Shown here piece by piece: positions 8,800 to 17,389 of a stretch of DNA of 17,389 nt. The stretch is from contig NW_027018530.1 in the NCBI RefSeq assembly GCF_032854445.1, forward strand, positions 1 through 17,389, given 5' to 3'. The translations under genes were made by a program, and so were the position numbers. Numbering within the stretch: position 1 is the stretch's first letter; every line of letters starts with the position of its first letter. The notes beneath the pieces are model-generated. The model did not search any database. It was not told the DNA's origin and was given only the letters and a program-made list of their open reading frames with translations. This DNA is from Liolophura sinensis. Its lineage: Eukaryota; Mollusca; Polyplacophora; Chitonida; Chitonidae.

Positions 8800-9349
8800 G
8801 TAGCCGATTTCAATTAGCAAAATGACCAGGCAAAAATCCAAAAGTGGAAAAACTGTTCCAATGCTGCTGGTAAGAGGCTAATCCGACGTATTTTGTGACG
8901 AGAAATCGAATGGTGCAAACCGCGTTGCTCTCCGACCAATACTTTTGGCTGTAGCCACAAATGAATAATCAATGATGTCAAGATCACGTGCCCAGCAACG
9001 GCTCTTACTCCATGGAAACCAAGGAAATTTGCAATTTTTCAACAGCTGGAGATGCCTGGCCCAATTGCGCATCCTTTGGCACCTTATTGATGTGGGTCAG
9101 TGTTTAATTGTACTTTTTACAGCGGATTGTATCAAGTACCTTTTGTTTTTTTTACATACAAATGGTGTGGTTTTTCTACATGTAGATAAAGACATTGAGT
9201 TTGTCTTCGACTTAGAAGTAAGACATTTGTTGGGTGAGTTAAATGGGCTTGGCCCAAAGATTTGACGTCGTCTGGGCTACCGAAGGGCACCTAACTTATA
9301 ATGAAAAGTTGAATATAGTAATGACCAGTCGCGATTGTACATAGTTAAT
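8800..9349. repeat. Monomer 17, class J
   Basis: Length is 550 bp. It has gtttaattg, tacata, ttgttggg and cacctaac. It differs from monomers 10 and 25 by gaggct in place of gaagct. Confidence 0.97.
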
Positions 9350-9899
9350 GCAGCCGATTTCAATTAGCAAAAAGAACAGGCAAAAATCCAAAAGTGGAAA
9401 AACTGTTCCAATGCTGCTGGTAAGAGGCTAATCCGACGTATTTTGTGACGAGAAATCGAATGGTGCAAACCGCGTTGCTCTCCGACCAATACTTTTGGCT
9501 GTAGCCACAAATGAATAATCAATGATGTCAAGATCACGTGCCCAGCAACGGCTCTTACTCCATGGAAACCAAGGAAATTTGCAATTTTTCAACAGCTAGA
9601 GATGCCTGGCCCAATTGCGCATCCTTTGGCACCTTATTGATGTGGGTCAGTGTTCAATTGTACTTTTTACAGCGGATTGTATCAAGTACCTTTTGTTTTT
9701 TTTATATACAAATGGTGTGGTTTTTCTACATGTAGATAAAGACATTGAGTTTGTCTTCGACTTAGAAGTAAGACATTTGTTGGGTGAGTTAAATGGGCTT
9801 GACCCAAAGATTTGACGTCGTCTGGGCTACCGAAGGGCACATAACTTATAATGAAAAGTTTAATATAGTAATGACCAGTCGCGATTGTACATAGTTAAT
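9350..9899. repeat. Monomer 18, class K
   Basis: Length is 550 bp. It has cagccg, aaaaagaac, cagctagag, cttgaccc and gtttaata. It differs from monomer 11 by gtcttcgac. Confidence 0.97.
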
Positions 9900-10449
9900 G
9901 TAGCCGATTTCAATTAGCAAAATGACCAGGCAAAAATCCAAAAGTGGAAAAACTGTTCCAATGCTGCTGGTAAGAGGCTAATCCGACGTATTTTGTGACG
10001 AGAAATCGAATGGTGCAAACCGCGTTGCTCTCCGACCAATACTTTTGGCTGTAGCCACAAATGAATAATCAATGATGTCAAGATCACGTGCCCAGCAACG
10101 GCTCTTACTCCATGGAAACCAAGGAAATTTGCAAGTTTTCAACAGCTGGAGATGCCTGGCCCAATTGCGCATCCTTTGGCACCTTATTGATGTGGGTCAG
10201 TGTTCAATTGTACTTTTTACAGCGGACTGTATCAAGTACCTTGTGGTTTTTTTATATACAAATGCTGTGGTTTTTCTACATGTAGATAAAGACATTGAGT
10301 TTGTCTTCGACTTAGAAGTAAGACATTTGCTGGGTGAGTTAAATGGGCTTGGCCCAAAGATTTGACGTCGTCTGGGCTACCGAAGGGCACATAACTTATA
10401 ATGAAAAGTTGAATATAGTAATGACCAGTCGCGATTGTACATAGTTAAT
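9900..10449. repeat. Monomer 19, class L
   Basis: Length is 550 bp. Private changes are gcaagttttc, cggactg, cttgtggttt and aatgctgtg. It appears identical to monomer 27. Confidence 0.97.
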
Positions 10450-10999
10450 GTAGCCGATTTCAATTCGCAAAAAGAACAGGCAAAAATCCAAAAGTGGAAA
10501 AACTGTTCCAATGCTGTTTGTAAGAATCTAATCCGACGTATTTTGTGACGAGAAATCGAATGGTGCAAACCGCGTTGCTCTCCGACCAATACTGTTGGCT
10601 GTAGCCACAAATGAATAATCAATGATGTCAAGATCACGTGCCCAGCAACGGCTCTTACTCCATGGAAACCAAGGAAATTTGCAATTTTTCAACAGCTGGA
10701 GATGCCTGGCCCAATTGCGCATCCTTTGGCACCTTATTGATGTGGGTCAGTGTTCAATTGTACTTTTTACAGCGGATTGTATCAAGTACCTTGTGTTTTT
10801 TTTATATACAAATGGTGTGGTTTTTCTACATGTAGATAAAGACATTAAGTTTGTCTTCGACTTAGAAGTAAGACATTTGTTGGGTGAGTTAAATGGGCTT
10901 GGCCCAAAGATTTGACGTCGTCTGGGCTACCGAAGGGCACATAACTTATAATGAAATGTTGAATATAGTAATGACCAGTCGCGATTGTACATAGTTAAT
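10450..10999. repeat. Monomer 20, class M
   Basis: Length is 550 bp. It has aattcgcaaaaagaac, atgctgtttgtaagaatct and tactgttgg, plus the private gacattaag near 10842. Confidence 0.97.
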
Positions 11000-11549
11000 G
11001 TAGCCGATTTCAATTAGCAAAATGACCAGGCAAAAATCCAAAAGTGGAAAAACTGTTCCAATGCTGCTGGTAAGAGACTAATCCGACGTATTTTGTGACG
11101 AGAAATCGAATGGTGCAAACCGCGTTGCTCTCCGACCAATACTTTTGGCTGTAGCCACAAATGAATAATCAATGATGTCAAGATCACGTGCCCAGCAACG
11201 GCTCTTACTCCATGGAAACCAAGGAAATTTGCAATTTTTCAACAGCTGGAGATGCCTGGCCCAATTGCGCATCCTTTGGCACCTTATTGATGTGGGTCAG
11301 TGTTCAATTGTACTTTTTACAGCGGATTGTATCAAGTACCTTTTGTTTTTTTTATATACAAATGGTGTGGTTTTTCTACATGTAGATAAAGACATTGAGT
11401 TTGTCTTCGACTTAGAAGTAAGACATTTGTTGGGTGAGTTAAATGGGCTTGGCCCAAAGATTTGACGTCGTCTGGGCTACCGAAGGGCACATAACTTATA
11501 ATGAAAAGTTGAATATAGTAATGACCATTCGCGATTGTACATAGTTAAT
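11000..11549. repeat. Monomer 21, class A variant (A')
   Basis: Length is 550 bp. It has gagact and accattcgc as in class A, but the ordinary ggaaaccaag rather than ggaatataag. It is probably closer to the ancestral A state. Confidence 0.97.
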
Positions 11550-12099
11550 GTAGCCGATTTCAATTAGCAAAATGACCAGGCAAAAATCCAAAAGTGGAAA
11601 AACTGTTCCAATGCTGCTGGTAAGAGGCTAATCCGACGTATTTTGTGACGAGAAATCGAATGGTGCAAACCGCGTTGCTCTCCGACCAATACTTTTGGCT
11701 GTAGCCACAAATGAATAATCAATGATGTCAAGATCACGTGCCCAGCAACGGCTCTTACTCCATGGAAACCAAGGAAATTTGCAATTTTTCAACAGCTGGA
11801 GATGCCTGGCCCAATTGCGCATCCTTTGGCACCTTATTGATGTGGGTCAGTGTTCAATTGTACTTTTTACAGCGGATTGTATCAAGTACCTTTTGTTTTT
11901 TTTATATACAAATGGTGTGGTTTTTCTACATGTAGATAAAGACATTGAGTTTGTCTTCGACTTAGAAGTAAGACATTTGCTGGGTGAGATAAATGGGCTT
12001 GGCCCAAAGATTTGACGTCGTCTGGGCTACCGAAGGGCACATAACTTATAATGAAAAGTTGAATATAGTAATGACCAGTCGCGATTGTACATAGTTAAT
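11550..12099. repeat. Monomer 22, class H
   Basis: Length is 550 bp. It has aattagcaaaatgaccagg, cttttg T8 tatata, ctgggtgagataaat and gaaaagt. Confidence 0.97.
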
Positions 12100-12649
12100 G
12101 TAGCCGATTTCAATTCGCAAAAAGACCAGGCAAAAATCCAAAAGTGGAAAAACTGTTCCAATGCTGCTGGTAAGAGGCTAATCCGACGTATTTTGTGACG
12201 AGAAATCGAATGGTGCAAACCGCGTTGCTCTCCGACCAATACTTTTGGCTGTAGCCACAAATGAATAATCAATGATGTCAAGATCACGTGCCCAGCAACG
12301 GCTCTTACTCCATGGAAACCAAGGAAATTTGCAATTTTTCAACAGCTGGAGATGCCTGGCCCAATTGCGCATCCTTTGGCACCTTATTGATGTGGGTCAG
12401 TGTTCAATTGTACTTTTTACAGCGGATTGTATCAAGTACCTTTTGTTTTTTTTATATACAAATGGTGTGGTTTTTCTACATGTAGATAAAGACATTGAGT
12501 TTGTCTTCGACTTAGAAGTAAGACATTTGCTGGGTGAGATAAATGGGCTTGGCCCAAAGATTTGACGTCGTCTGGGCTACCGAAGGGCACATAACTTATA
12601 ATGAAAAGTTGAATATAGTAATGACCAGTCGCGATTGTACATAGTTAAT
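12100..12649. repeat. Monomer 23, H/I hybrid
   Basis: Length is 550 bp. The left end is I-type (aattcgcaaaaagacc). The right end is H-type (tatata, ctgggtgagataaat). The two sources are neighbours in the H-I-J-K module. Confidence 0.95.
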
Positions 12650-13199
12650 GTAGCCGATTTCAATTCGCAAAAAGACCAGGCAAAAATCCAAAAGTGGAAA
12701 AACTGTTCCAATGCTGCTGGTAAGAGGCTAATCCGACGTATTTTGTGACGAGAAATCGAATGGTGCAAACCGCGTTGCTCTCCGACCAATACTTTTGGCT
12801 GTAGCCACAAATGAATAATCAATGATGTCAAGATCACGTGCCCAGCAACGGCTCTTACTCCATGGAAACCAAGGAAATTTGCAATTTTTCAACAGCTGGA
12901 GATGCCTGGCCCAATTGCGCATCCTTTGGCACCTTATTGATGTGGGTCAGTGTTCAATTGTACTTTTTACAGCGGATTGTATCAAGTACCTTTTGTTTTT
13001 TTTACATACAAATGGTGTGGTTTTTCTACATGTAGATAAAGACATTGAGTTTGTCTTCGACTTAGAAGTAAGACATTTGTTGGGTGAGTTAAATGGGCTT
13101 GGCCCAAAGATTTGACGTCGTCTGGGCTACCGAAGGGCACATAACTTATAATGAAAAGTTGAATATAGTAATGACCAGTCGCGATTGTACATAGTTAAT
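12650..13199. repeat. Monomer 24, class I
   Basis: Length is 550 bp with T8, one T shorter than monomer 16. It has aattcgcaaaaagacc, tacata, ttgttggg and cataac. Confidence 0.97.
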
Positions 13200-13749
13200 G
13201 TAGCCGATTTCAATTAGCAAAATGACCAGGCAAAAATCCAAAAGTGGAAAAACTGTTCCAATGCTGCTGGTAAGAAGCTAATCCGACGTATTTTGTGACG
13301 AGAAATCGAATGGTGCAAACCGCGTTGCTCTCCGACCAATACTTTTGGCTGTAGCCACAAATGAATAATCAATGATGTCAAGATCACGTGCCCAGCAACG
13401 GCTCTTACTCCATGGAAACCAAGGAAATTTGCAATTTTTCAACAGCTGGAGATGCCTGGCCCAATTGCGCATCCTTTGGCACCTTATTGATGTGGGTCAG
13501 TGTTTAATTGTACTTTTTACAGCGGATTGTATCAAGTACCTTTTGTTTTTTTTACATACAAATGGTGTGGTTTTTCTACATGTAGATAAAGACATTGAGT
13601 TTGTCTTCGACTTAGAAGTAAGACATTTGTTGGGTGAGTTAAATGGGCTTGGCCCAAAGATTTGACGTCGTCTGGGCTACCGAAGGGCACCTAACTTATA
13701 ATGAAAAGTTGAATATAGTAATGACCAGTCGCGATTGTACATAGTTAAT
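13200..13749. repeat. Monomer 25, class J
   Basis: Length is 550 bp. It has gaagct, gtttaattg, tacata and cacctaac. It appears identical to monomer 10. Confidence 0.97.
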
Positions 13750-14299
13750 GCAGCCGATTTCAATTAGCAAAAAGAACAGGCAAAAATCCAAAAGTGGAAA
13801 AACTGTTCCAATGCTGCTGGTAAGAGGCTAATCCGACGTATTTTGTGACGAGAAATCGAATGGTGCAAACCGCGTTGCTCTCCGACCAATACTTTTGGCT
13901 GTAGCCACAAATGAATAATCAATGATGTCAAGATCACGTGCCCAGCAACGGCTCTTACTCCATGGAAACCAAGGAAATTTGCAATTTTTCAACAGCTAGA
14001 GATGCCTGGCCCAATTGCGCATCTTTTGGCACCTTATTGATGTGGGTCAGTGTTCAATTGTACTTTTTACAGCGGATTGTATCAAGTACCTTTTGTTTTT
14101 TTTATATACAAATGGTGTGGTTTTTCTACATGTAGATAAAGACATTGAGTTTGTCTTCGACTTAGAAGTAAGACATTTGTTGGGTGAGTTAAATGGGCTT
14201 GACCCAAAGATTTGACGTCGTCTGGGCTACCGAAGGGCACATAACTTATAATGAAAAGTTTAATATAGTAATGACCAGTCGCGATTGTACATAGTTAAT
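13750..14299. repeat. Monomer 26, class K
   Basis: Length is 550 bp. It has the K signature plus catcttttgg near 14021, where monomers 11 and 18 have catcctttgg. Confidence 0.97.
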
Positions 14300-14849
14300 G
14301 TAGCCGATTTCAATTAGCAAAATGACCAGGCAAAAATCCAAAAGTGGAAAAACTGTTCCAATGCTGCTGGTAAGAGGCTAATCCGACGTATTTTGTGACG
14401 AGAAATCGAATGGTGCAAACCGCGTTGCTCTCCGACCAATACTTTTGGCTGTAGCCACAAATGAATAATCAATGATGTCAAGATCACGTGCCCAGCAACG
14501 GCTCTTACTCCATGGAAACCAAGGAAATTTGCAAGTTTTCAACAGCTGGAGATGCCTGGCCCAATTGCGCATCCTTTGGCACCTTATTGATGTGGGTCAG
14601 TGTTCAATTGTACTTTTTACAGCGGACTGTATCAAGTACCTTGTGGTTTTTTTATATACAAATGCTGTGGTTTTTCTACATGTAGATAAAGACATTGAGT
14701 TTGTCTTCGACTTAGAAGTAAGACATTTGCTGGGTGAGTTAAATGGGCTTGGCCCAAAGATTTGACGTCGTCTGGGCTACCGAAGGGCACATAACTTATA
14801 ATGAAAAGTTGAATATAGTAATGACCAGTCGCGATTGTACATAGTTAAT
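14300..14849. repeat. Monomer 27, class L
   Basis: Length is 550 bp. All four L private changes are present. Confidence 0.97.
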
Positions 14850-15399
14850 GTAGCCGATTTCAATTCGCAAAAAGAACAGGCAAAAATCCAAAAGTGGAAA
14901 AACTGTTCCAATGCTGTTTGTAAGAATCTAATCCGACGTATTTTGTGACGAGAAATCGAATGGTGCAAACCGCGTTGCTCTCCGACCAATACTGTTGGCT
15001 GTAGCCACAAATGAATAATCAATGATGTCAAGATCACGTGCCCAGCAACGGCTCTTACTCCATGGAAACCAAGGAAATTTGCAATTTTTCAACAGCTGGA
15101 GATGCCTGGCCCAATTGCGCATCCTTTGGCACCTTATTGATGTGGGTCAGTGTTCAATTGTACTTTTTACAGCGGATTGTATCAAGTACCTTGTGTTTTT
15201 TTTATATACAAATGGTGTGGTTTTTCTACATGTAGATAAAGACATTGAGTTTGTCTTCGACTTAGAAGTAAGACATTTGTTGGGTGAGTTAAATGGGCTT
15301 GGCCCAAAGATTTGACGTCGTCTGGGCTACCGAAGGGCACAGAACTTATAATGAAATGTTGAATATAGTAATGACCAGTCGCGATTGTACATAGTTAAT
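14850..15399. repeat. Monomer 28, class M
   Basis: Length is 550 bp. It has the M signature with gacattgag and the private cacagaac near 15340. Confidence 0.97.
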
Positions 15400-15949
15400 G
15401 TAGCCGATTTCAATTAGCAAAATGACCAGGCAAAAATCCAAAAGTGGAAAAACTGTTCCAATGCTGCTGGTAAGAGACTAATCCGACGTATTTTGTGACG
15501 AGAAATCGAATGGTGCAAACCGCGTTGCTCTCCGACCAATACTTTTGGCTGTAGCCACAAATGAATAATCAATGATGTCAAGATCACGTGCCCAGCAACG
15601 GCTCTTACTCCATGGAATATAAGGAAATTTGCAATTTTTCAACAGCTGGAGATGCCTGGCCCAATTGCGCATCCTTTGGCACCTTATTGATGTGGGTCAG
15701 TGTTCAATTGTACTTTTTACAGCGGATTGTATCAAGTACCTTTTGTTTTTTTTATATACAAATGGTGTGGTTTTTCTACATGTAGATAAAGACATTGAGT
15801 TTGTCTTCGACTTAGAAGTAAGACATTTGTTGGGTGAGTTAAATGGGCTTGGCCCAAAGATTTGACGTCGTCTGGGCTACCGAAGGGCACATAACTTATA
15901 ATGAAAAGTTGAATATAGTAATGACCATTCGCGATTGTACATAGTTAAT
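15400..15949. repeat. Monomer 29, class A
   Basis: Length is 550 bp. It repeats monomer 1, including ggaatataag and accattcgc. Confidence 0.97.
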
Positions 15950-16499
15950 GTAGCCGATTTCAATTCGCAAAAAGACCAGGCAAAAATCCAAAAGTGGAAA
16001 AACTGTTCCAATGCTGCTGGTAAGAGGCTAATCCGACGTATTTTGTGACGAGAAATCGAATGGTGCAAACCGCGTTGCTCTCCGACCAATACTTTTGGCT
16101 GTAGCCACAAATGAATAATCAATGATGTCAAGATCACGTGCCCAGCAACGGCTCTTACTCCATGGAAACCAAGGAAATTTGCAATTTTTCAACAGCTGGA
16201 GATGCCTGGCCCAATTGCGCATCCTTTGGCACCTTATTGATGTGGGTCAGTGTTCAATTGTACTTTTTACAGCGGATTGTATCAAGTACCTTGTGTTTTT
16301 TTTATATACAAATGGTGTGGTTTTTCTACATGTAGATAAAGACATTGAGTTTGTCTTCGACTTAGAAGTAAGACATTTGCTGGGTGAGTTAAATGGGTTT
16401 GGCCCAAAGATTTGACGTCGTCTGGGCTACCGAAGGGCACATAACTTATAATGAAATGTTGAATATAGTAATGACCAGTCGCGATTGTACATAGTTAAT
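15950..16499. repeat. Monomer 30, class B
   Basis: Length is 550 bp. It repeats monomer 2, including gggtttgg near 16395. Confidence 0.97.
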
Positions 16500-17050
16500 G
16501 TAGCCGATTTCAATTCGCAAAATGACCAGGCAAAAATCCAAAAGTGGAAAAACTGTTCCAATGCTGCTGGTAAGAGGCTAATCCGACGTATTTTGTGACG
16601 AGAAATCGAATGGTGCAAACCGCGTTGCTCTCCGACCAATACTTTTGGCTGTAGCCACAAATGAATAATCAATGATGTCAAGATCACGTGCCCAGCAACG
16701 GCTCTTACTCCATGGAAACCATAGAAATTTGCAATTTTTCAACAGCTGGAGATGCCTGGCCCAATTGCGCATCCTTTGGCACCTTATTGATGTGGGTCAG
16801 TGTTCAATTGTACTTTTTACAGCGGATTGTATCAAGTACCTTTTGTTTTTTTTTATATACAAATGGTGTGGTTTTTCTACATGTAGATAAAGACATTGAG
16901 TTTGTCTTCGACTTAGAAGTAAGACATTTGCTGGGTGAGTTAAATGGGCTTGGCCCAAAGATTTGACGTCGTCTGGGCTACCGAAGGGCACATAACTTAT
17001 AATGAAAAATTGAATATAGTAATGACCAGTCGCGATTGTACATAGCTAAT
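16500..17050. repeat. Monomer 31, class C
   Basis: Length is 551 bp (T9). It repeats monomer 3, including catagctaat at its end. Confidence 0.97.
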
Positions 17051-17389
17051 GTAGCCGATTTCAATTAGCAAAATGACCAGGCAAAAATCCAAAAGTGGAA
17101 AAACTGTTCCAATGCTGCTGGTAAGAGGCTAATCCGACGTATTTTGTGACGAGAAATCGAATGGTGCAAACCGCGTTGCTCTCCGACCAATACTTTTGGC
17201 TGTAGCCACAAATGAATAATCAATGATGTCAAGATCACGTGCCCAGCAACGGCTCTTACTCCATGGAAACCATAGAAATTTGCAATTTTTCAACAGCTGG
17301 AGATGCCTGGCCCAATTGCGCATCTTTTGGCCCCTTATTGATGTGGGTCAGTGTTCAATTGTACTTTTTACAGCGGATTGTATCAAGTA
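17051..17389. repeat. Monomer 32, class D, cut by the window end
   Basis: The first 339 bp of a monomer are present and match monomer 4, including the ttttggcccc variant near 17324. The unit ends at the window edge within cggattgtatcaagta. Confidence 0.97.

Larger units (their letters stand above)
7699..9899. repeat. Higher-order module H-I-J-K, copy 2
   Basis: This has the same class order as copy 1 but without its indels. It is followed by the L-M-A module, which copy 1 lacks. Private changes include ccagac near 7727 in H and a nine-T tract in I. Confidence 0.9.
9900..11549. repeat. Higher-order module L-M-A', copy 1
   Basis: This holds three monomers with several private substitutions: L gcaagtttt, cggactg, gtggttttt, aatgctgtg; M gctgtttgtaagaatct, tactgttgg; A' gagact and accattcgc. 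It recurs 4,400 bp downstream. The six-monomer stretch 8249-11549 differs from 12650-15949 at only about six places that I can see. Confidence 0.9.
11550..14299. repeat. Higher-order module H-I-J-K, copy 3, expanded by one hybrid monomer
   Basis: The order is H, H/I hybrid, I, J, K, so it is one monomer longer than copies 1 and 2. The extra monomer (12100-12649) has the left end of I and the right end of H, as expected from unequal crossover between neighbours. The module is followed by L-M-A, as in copy 2. Confidence 0.88.
14300..15949. repeat. Higher-order module L-M-A, copy 2
   Basis: This is the second L-M-A block. L appears identical to the first copy. M differs at two sites (gacattgag versus gacattaag; cacagaac versus cacataac). 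A differs by a three-base change (tat for acc). The A unit here also begins the 1,990-bp long-range repeat. Confidence 0.9.
1..17389. repeat. Satellite array, ~550-bp monomer, 31 full units plus a partial unit
   Basis: The same ~550-bp sequence recurs head-to-tail in one orientation from the first base to the last. Unit lengths are 547-552 bp, and 22 of the 31 complete units are exactly 550. Landmarks present in every unit include gtagccgattt (or cagccgattt) at the start, cacgtg near unit position 186, ccatgg near 211, tttttacag ending near 323, a poly-T tract near 347, the palindrome tctacatgtaga near 376, and cgaagggcac near 482. Units differ from each other at only a handful of positions. 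No single-copy DNA interrupts the array, so neither edge of the satellite is visible. G+C is about 41%. Its family name and host are not recognisable to me. Confidence 0.99.
15400..17389. repeat. Right copy of the 1,990-bp long-range direct repeat (units A-B-C-D)
   Basis: This is the second occurrence of the A-B-C-D block, with every private variant of 1-1990 repeated. The intervening period is 28 monomers. It could be the next turn of a 28-mer higher-order repeat, or the overlap of a circular molecule or assembly loop. Confidence 0.93.

Noticed and set aside
1-17389. CRISPR array
   Set aside because: The repeat unit is 550 bp with no short repeat/unique spacer alternation.
1-17389. 5S rDNA, tRNA or spliced-leader tandem repeat
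   Set aside because: I found no 5S-like core, no tRNA A/B box pair and no spliced-leader exon. The gtagcc at the unit start only faintly resembles the dinoflagellate leader and the match does not extend.

Overview
The whole 17,389-base window is one uninterrupted head-to-tail satellite array. The monomer is about 550 bp and about 41% G+C (224 of 550 bases in the second unit). I count 31 full monomers plus a final partial one of 339 bp. There is no unique flanking sequence and no intact gene, rRNA, tRNA, mobile-element protein or CRISPR array. The organism cannot be named. A long, homogenised, higher-order satellite of this kind points to a eukaryote (heterochromatin or extrachromosomal circles) rather than a bacterium, but that is inference from repeat architecture only.

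Monomers are numbered 1-32, with phase set so that unit position 1 is the G of gtagccgattt (cagccgattt after the J units, counting the preceding G). They differ at about 20 diagnostic sites and fall into recurring classes that I label A-M. Reading left to right the order is A B C D E F G H I J K E J' F' H I J K L M A' H H/I-hybrid I J K L M A B C D. This gives three copies of an H-I-J-K module (3852-6049, 7699-9899, 11550-14299), two copies of an L-M-A module (9900-11549, 14300-15949), and an A-B-C-D block at both ends.

The first 1,990 bases recur as the last 1,990 bases at an offset of exactly 15,399 bp (28 monomers), and I saw no mismatch between them. The window is therefore either a 28-monomer higher-order repeat seen 1.13 times or a 15.4-kb circle (real, or an assembly loop) read past its origin. 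These cannot be told apart from the sequence alone.

Two further points stand out. First, 22 single-base indels, mostly in homopolymers, are confined to about 2290-4810; elsewhere the only length changes I saw are in one poly-T tract. This looks like a poorly polished stretch. Second, each monomer carries a possible decayed exon/intron pair: a GTAAGA donor and a TTTTTACAG acceptor 253 nt apart, leaving a 297-nt (3 x 99) segment whose two ends are phase-compatible. It is broken by two frameshifts in the consensus. Substitutions between copies are mostly non-synonymous in the longest frame, so none of the 60-100-codon open frames is called as a gene.
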